A stretch of 9,699 bases of DNA from an uncultured Anaerococcus sp. (lineage in GTDB: Bacteria > Bacillota > Clostridia > Tissierellales > Peptoniphilaceae), in contig CABQOK010000036.1 of NCBI GenBank assembly GCA_902465755.1, forward strand, positions 1-9,699, in the 5' to 3' direction. Every line of letters begins with the position of its first letter. The first letter of the stretch is position 1. Under the pieces are notes generated by a model. It saw only the letters and a program-made list of their open reading frames with translations, searched no databases and had not been told where the DNA came from. The translations under genes and the position numbers were made by a program. Of this stretch, positions 7,238 to 9,699 are shown piece by piece.

Positions 7238-7706
7238 TTTCTGTATCGAATTTAACCTCTTCAATCGCCTTATCTCTAAATAAAATTCCATCGAGATGGT
7301 CTATTTCGTGAGATAAGATTTCTGCTGGAAAACCATGGGCGTCCCAGATTTTCTCATTTCCTTCTTCGTCTAAATATTTAACCTTTAAATGTTCTGGCCT
7401 TTTGACAGTCGCATTAAAATTAGGTATAGAAAGACAACCTTCAATACCGATCTGTTCTCCGTCTGATTCTATAATCTCAGGATTTACGAGCTTGACTAGG
7501 CCTGTACTATCGTCATGTGGATCTACCACTATTATTCTTTTTAAAATTCCGACTTGAGGAGCAGCAAGTCCGACACCATCAGCTTCATACATAGTATCAG
7601 CCATGTCGTCTAGTAAAACTTTAATTCTATCAGTAATTTCAGGGACAACTTTGGAAGTTTTCCTTAAAATAGGATCCCCTTCTTTTCTTATATTTCTAAT
7701 TGCCAT
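7230..7706 (-). CDS. def: Peptide deformylase (type 1)
   Basis: Metalloenzyme that removes the formyl group from the N-terminal methionine of new proteins as they leave the ribosome. The 158 residues contain all three diagnostic motifs: GVGLAAPQ (44-51), EGCLSIP (89-95) with metal ligand Cys91, and HEIDHLDG (133-140) with metal ligands His133 and His137 and catalytic Glu134. The compact length and absence of a large insertion between motifs 1 and 2 fit type 1. The ATG at 7706 follows the strongest Shine-Dalgarno in the window (AAGGAGG at 7717-7711), and a candidate promoter lies just above it, so def is probably the first gene of its own transcript. It pairs functionally with fmt immediately downstream, as in most bacteria. 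It is complete and shows nothing abnormal. Confidence 0.98.
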   Translation of the reverse strand: MAIRNIRKEGDPILRKTSKVVPEITDRIKVLLDDMADTMYEADGVGLAAPQVGILKRIIVVDPHDDSTGLVKLVNPEIIESDGEQIGIEGCLSIPNFNATVKRPEHLKVKYLDEEGNEKIWDAHGFPAEILSHEIDHLDGILFRDKAIEEVKFDTEND

Positions 7707-7710
7707 ACTT

Positions 7711-7717
7711 CCTCCTT
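7711..7717 (-). promoter_or_regulatory. Strong Shine-Dalgarno of def
   Basis: AAGGAGG on the minus strand, with 4 bases (AAGT) to the ATG at 7706. It is almost a full match to the 16S anti-SD and much stronger than the sites at the overlapping junctions downstream, consistent with ribosomes entering the operon here. Confidence 0.75.
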
Positions 7718-7726
7718 ATCTACATT

Positions 7727-7754
7727 ATTGTACTTTTGTAAGGCTTATTTTCAA
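7727..7754 (-). promoter_or_regulatory. Candidate sigma-A promoter for the def operon
   Basis: On the minus strand TTGAAA (7754-7749) and TACAAT (7732-7727) are separated by 16 bases, each one mismatch from the vegetative consensus. The -35 uses the last base of smc's final Asn codon and its TGA stop. Initiation about 7 bases after the -10 would give a leader of only around 14 bases carrying the def Shine-Dalgarno. The region is AT-rich, so a chance match cannot be ruled out. No terminator hairpin follows smc, so read-through from smc is also possible. Confidence 0.45.
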
Positions 7755-9699
7755 TTATTTGCAAAGTCTATAGAATATACTTGGCTTTTGCCATCATCTC
7801 CAATGGTAACCCCATGGATTCTCTCTGCAAGTTGCATTGTTGTCTGCCTGTGAGTTATCATTATAAACTGGGTCTTATCTGATAGACTCTTGAGGAAGTC
7901 TATATATCTTTTGATATTTGTCTCATCTAGGGCAGCATCTATCTCATCTAGGATCGCAAATGGAGCAGGGTTAGTCTCAAAGATTGCAAAGAGTAAGGCT
8001 ACTGCTGTAAGGGCCTTCTCTCCACCGGATAAGAGTGAAATCGACTTAGCTGACTTAGATGGAGGACGAGCTTCTATCTCAATACCTGCATTTAAGCTAT
8101 CATCACTATCTAAAAGGAGTTTTGCATCTCCTCCGATAAACAGGGTCGTAAAAATTCTCTTAAATTTGTCATTAATTATATTGAAGTTTTTGATAAATTC
8201 TTCCTTCATATCTTTTTCAAGCCTTTTAATCATGGTTTCTATATCTGACTTGGAGTTAACAAGGTCCTTCATTTGCTTATCCAAGAAATCAAACTCTTCC
8301 TTAGCCTCTTTGTATGTCTCTAGCGAATTTTTATCGAAAAATCCAATTGTATTTATCTTTCTTTGAAGGTCGACTAAAGACTTTTTACTTACTTTATCAA
8401 AGCTTAAGTCCCTATATTTCTTATCCATCTCATCTAGGCTTTGGCTAATGAAAGGACTTATCTCATCAATAATAGAATCGTATTTGCTTATCGCATTAGA
8501 AAGTGCGTAATCGCTTTTTACCTTCTCTATGTTTAATTCCTTTATCCTCTCATCGACTCTCTTTTCCCTATCAAGCATATTGGAGTTTTCTTCTTCCATC
8601 TTACTTTTATTATCTGATAAGGTATTAAGTTTTTCTTCTTCTTCACTTATTTTTTTCTTAGAAAAATCAATTGCCTTCTTAAGATTTTGATCTTCCCTAT
8701 CGATTTCTCTTAGAGACTCATCGATTTCACTTCTAAGTTTAATCTCCATCTTATTAGTCTTATCCAGATCCCTTAGGGAATTTTTAAGTTCTGTGATGGT
8801 ATTTATAATTAGATTGATATCTCGGCTAATCATGGCAGAAGTGTTCTCGAGATTGATGCTTTCCTTCTCCTTAAGGCTAAGAAGCTTTTCTTTATTTGCG
8901 ATCGCTACTTTTATCTTTTCGATTTCTTCTTTAAGCCTTCCATGATTTTCTCTAAGACTATCTATATCTAAGGATCTTGTAAGGACTAAATCATATTCTC
9001 TTTCTTCAGAAAGCTCCTCTTTTCTATTGATAGCATTTTCAATTCTCATATTGGCTGAAGAAAGCTTGTTTTCTTTTTCCCTTAATGAATTTCTTTCTCC
9101 TTCTACAAGGCTAGTAATTTCCTTAAGCTTATCATCAATTATATTTATATCAGCACTAATCTCCCTATAGGTCTTGTTATAAGAATCCTTCTTATTTCTT
9201 AAGGAAAGAATCCTTTCTTTAATATCCTCCAGCCTCTTGTTTCTATTTAAAAGATTAGTATTCTTCTTCCTATTTTTATCATTACCAGCAACCATAGAAC
9301 CCCAGTTATTTATAATATCGAGATTCATGGTGATTATCCTGTAACCCTTTATCTTATTGGAAAGGCTTACGGCACTGTCAATGTCTTTTACTACTACAGT
9401 TGATCCCAAAAAGTGATCTATTATATTTGTAAGCTCTGGTGGAGATTCAATCAAATCGTAGGCCATAGCGATTACCTCATCTTCTTTTGGCCTATCTTTC
9501 CTATAAGATTTAATCGAATCTATAGGAAGGAAGGTGATTCTTCCCAGTCGATTCTTGTTTACAAAGTTGATTAGCTCTCTTGTATCGAGCTTAGTTCTAG
9601 TTACAATATTTTGAAGGCCAGCTCCCATGAGATTGTCGATTACATCCTCATAGCCTTCCTTAACTCTGATTAGATTAGCTAGGGAGTCTAAATACAAAT
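7751..9699 (-). CDS. smc: Chromosome partition protein SMC, C-terminal part (5'-truncated by the window edge)
   Basis: Chromosome-condensing ATPase that forms a ring-shaped dimer with ScpA and ScpB. About 649 residues are visible; the N-terminal Walker A head and the outgoing coiled coil lie beyond base 9699. Counting from the first full codon (9697), the hinge spans about 1-145 (GYEDVIDNLMGAGLQNIV, GRITFLP at 52-58, NWGSMVAG at 131-138). A long charged coiled coil follows (about 150-510), then the C-terminal head: FTTLFIGGDAKLLL (516-529), ABC signature LSGGEK (556-561), Walker B FAILDEID (580-587) with Asp584 and Glu585, D-loop AALDETN (588-594), and His616 in the switch ITHR. The first visible codon at 9697 is TTG inside the gene (Leu), not a start. 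TGA at 7753-7751 ends the protein. The GGEK-type signature, long arms and single hinge exclude RecN and SbcC. A segment normally reading LGxVNxxAIEEY is IGFFDKNSLETY here. Confidence 0.96.
   Translation of the reverse strand, partial: LYLDSLANLIRVKEGYEDVIDNLMGAGLQNIVTRTKLDTRELINFVNKNRLGRITFLPIDSIKSYRKDRPKEDEVIAMAYDLIESPPELTNIIDHFLGSTVVVKDIDSAVSLSNKIKGYRIITMNLDIINNWGSMVAGNDKNRKKNTNLLNRNKRLEDIKERILSLRNKKDSYNKTYREISADINIIDDKLKEITSLVEGERNSLREKENKLSSANMRIENAINRKEELSEEREYDLVLTRSLDIDSLRENHGRLKEEIEKIKVAIANKEKLLSLKEKESINLENTSAMISRDINLIINTITELKNSLRDLDKTNKMEIKLRSEIDESLREIDREDQNLKKAIDFSKKKISEEEEKLNTLSDNKSKMEEENSNMLDREKRVDERIKELNIEKVKSDYALSNAISKYDSIIDEISPFISQSLDEMDKKYRDLSFDKVSKKSLVDLQRKINTIGFFDKNSLETYKEAKEEFDFLDKQMKDLVNSKSDIETMIKRLEKDMKEEFIKNFNIINDKFKRIFTTLFIGGDAKLLLDSDDSLNAGIEIEARPPSKSAKSISLLSGGEKALTAVALLFAIFETNPAPFAILDEIDAALDETNIKRYIDFLKSLSDKTQFIMITHRQTTMQLAERIHGVTIGDDGKSQVYSIDFANN

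Noticed and set aside
7238..7291. An 18-codon N-terminal extension of fmt starting at ATG 7291
   Set aside because: It would lie inside def with no Shine-Dalgarno, and the family signature begins at the ATG at 7237, giving the standard length and E. coli-matching catalytic positions.
7733..7750. A possible terminator hairpin between smc and def
   Set aside because: Only a tiny TAAG/CTTA inverted repeat is present, with no stable stem or following T-run on the coding strand.
7890..8366. A long plus-strand open frame (158 codons) opposite smc
   Set aside because: It lies fully antisense to the most conserved part of SMC (ABC signature, Walker B); its reading is the mirror of those codons, with no ribosome binding site or recognisable domain.
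1..9699. A search for mobile elements, CRISPR, toxin-antitoxin, defence or phage genes
   Set aside because: Every stretch is filled by recognisable core genes with uniform composition; no inverted-repeat ends, spacer-repeat pattern or foreign-looking segment was seen.

Overview
This window is one stretch of conserved housekeeping genes from an AT-rich, low-GC Gram-positive (Bacillota) genome. Nine genes lie on the minus strand and none on the plus strand. Transcription therefore runs from base 9699 towards base 1: smc (5' end cut off by the window) > def > fmt > rsmB > rlmN > prpC/stp (PP2C phosphatase) > prkC (PASTA kinase) > rsgA > rpe (3' end cut off). The block def-fmt-rsmB-rlmN-phosphatase-kinase-rsgA-rpe is a classic Bacillota/Clostridia neighbourhood. 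The base composition, the Lys/Ile/Asp/Asn-rich proteins and smc placed directly before def would suit an anaerobic coccus of the Anaerococcus/Peptoniphilus (Tissierellia) type, but that genus-level guess is an inference, not something the sequence proves.

Layout. Bases 9699-7751 carry the hinge, the returning coiled coil and the C-terminal ATPase head of SMC. A 44-base gap follows (7750-7707), the only intergenic space longer than 10 bases. It holds a candidate sigma-A promoter, whose -35 overlaps the smc stop, and a near-consensus Shine-Dalgarno for def. From def to rpe (7706-1) every junction is an overlap or a gap of 8 bases or less: def/fmt overlap 8, fmt/rsmB overlap 8, rsmB/rlmN overlap 17, rlmN/prpC gap 2 (with the preferred start), prpC/prkC gap 8, prkC/rsgA overlap 4, rsgA/rpe overlap 7. 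This reads as one translationally coupled operon. No stretch over 300 bases lacks a gene.

How the genes fit together. Def and Fmt are the two ends of the formyl-methionine cycle (formylation of initiator tRNA, removal of formyl from new proteins). RsmB and RlmN modify 16S and 23S rRNA. RsgA is a GTPase for late 30S assembly. The kinase/phosphatase pair senses cell-wall fragments through three PASTA repeats and is known in Bacillus to act on RsgA (CpgA), so the operon joins translation and ribosome assembly to cell-wall signalling. Rpe is a pentose-phosphate enzyme that usually follows rsgA.

I see no mobile element, CRISPR array, RNA gene, riboswitch or clear terminator, and no obviously new system. 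The most interesting details are a dnaX-like A AAA AAG slip site in the prkC linker, which would release a soluble kinase, a TTG start for rsgA fused to the prkC stop, and the smc-def junction with its embedded promoter.
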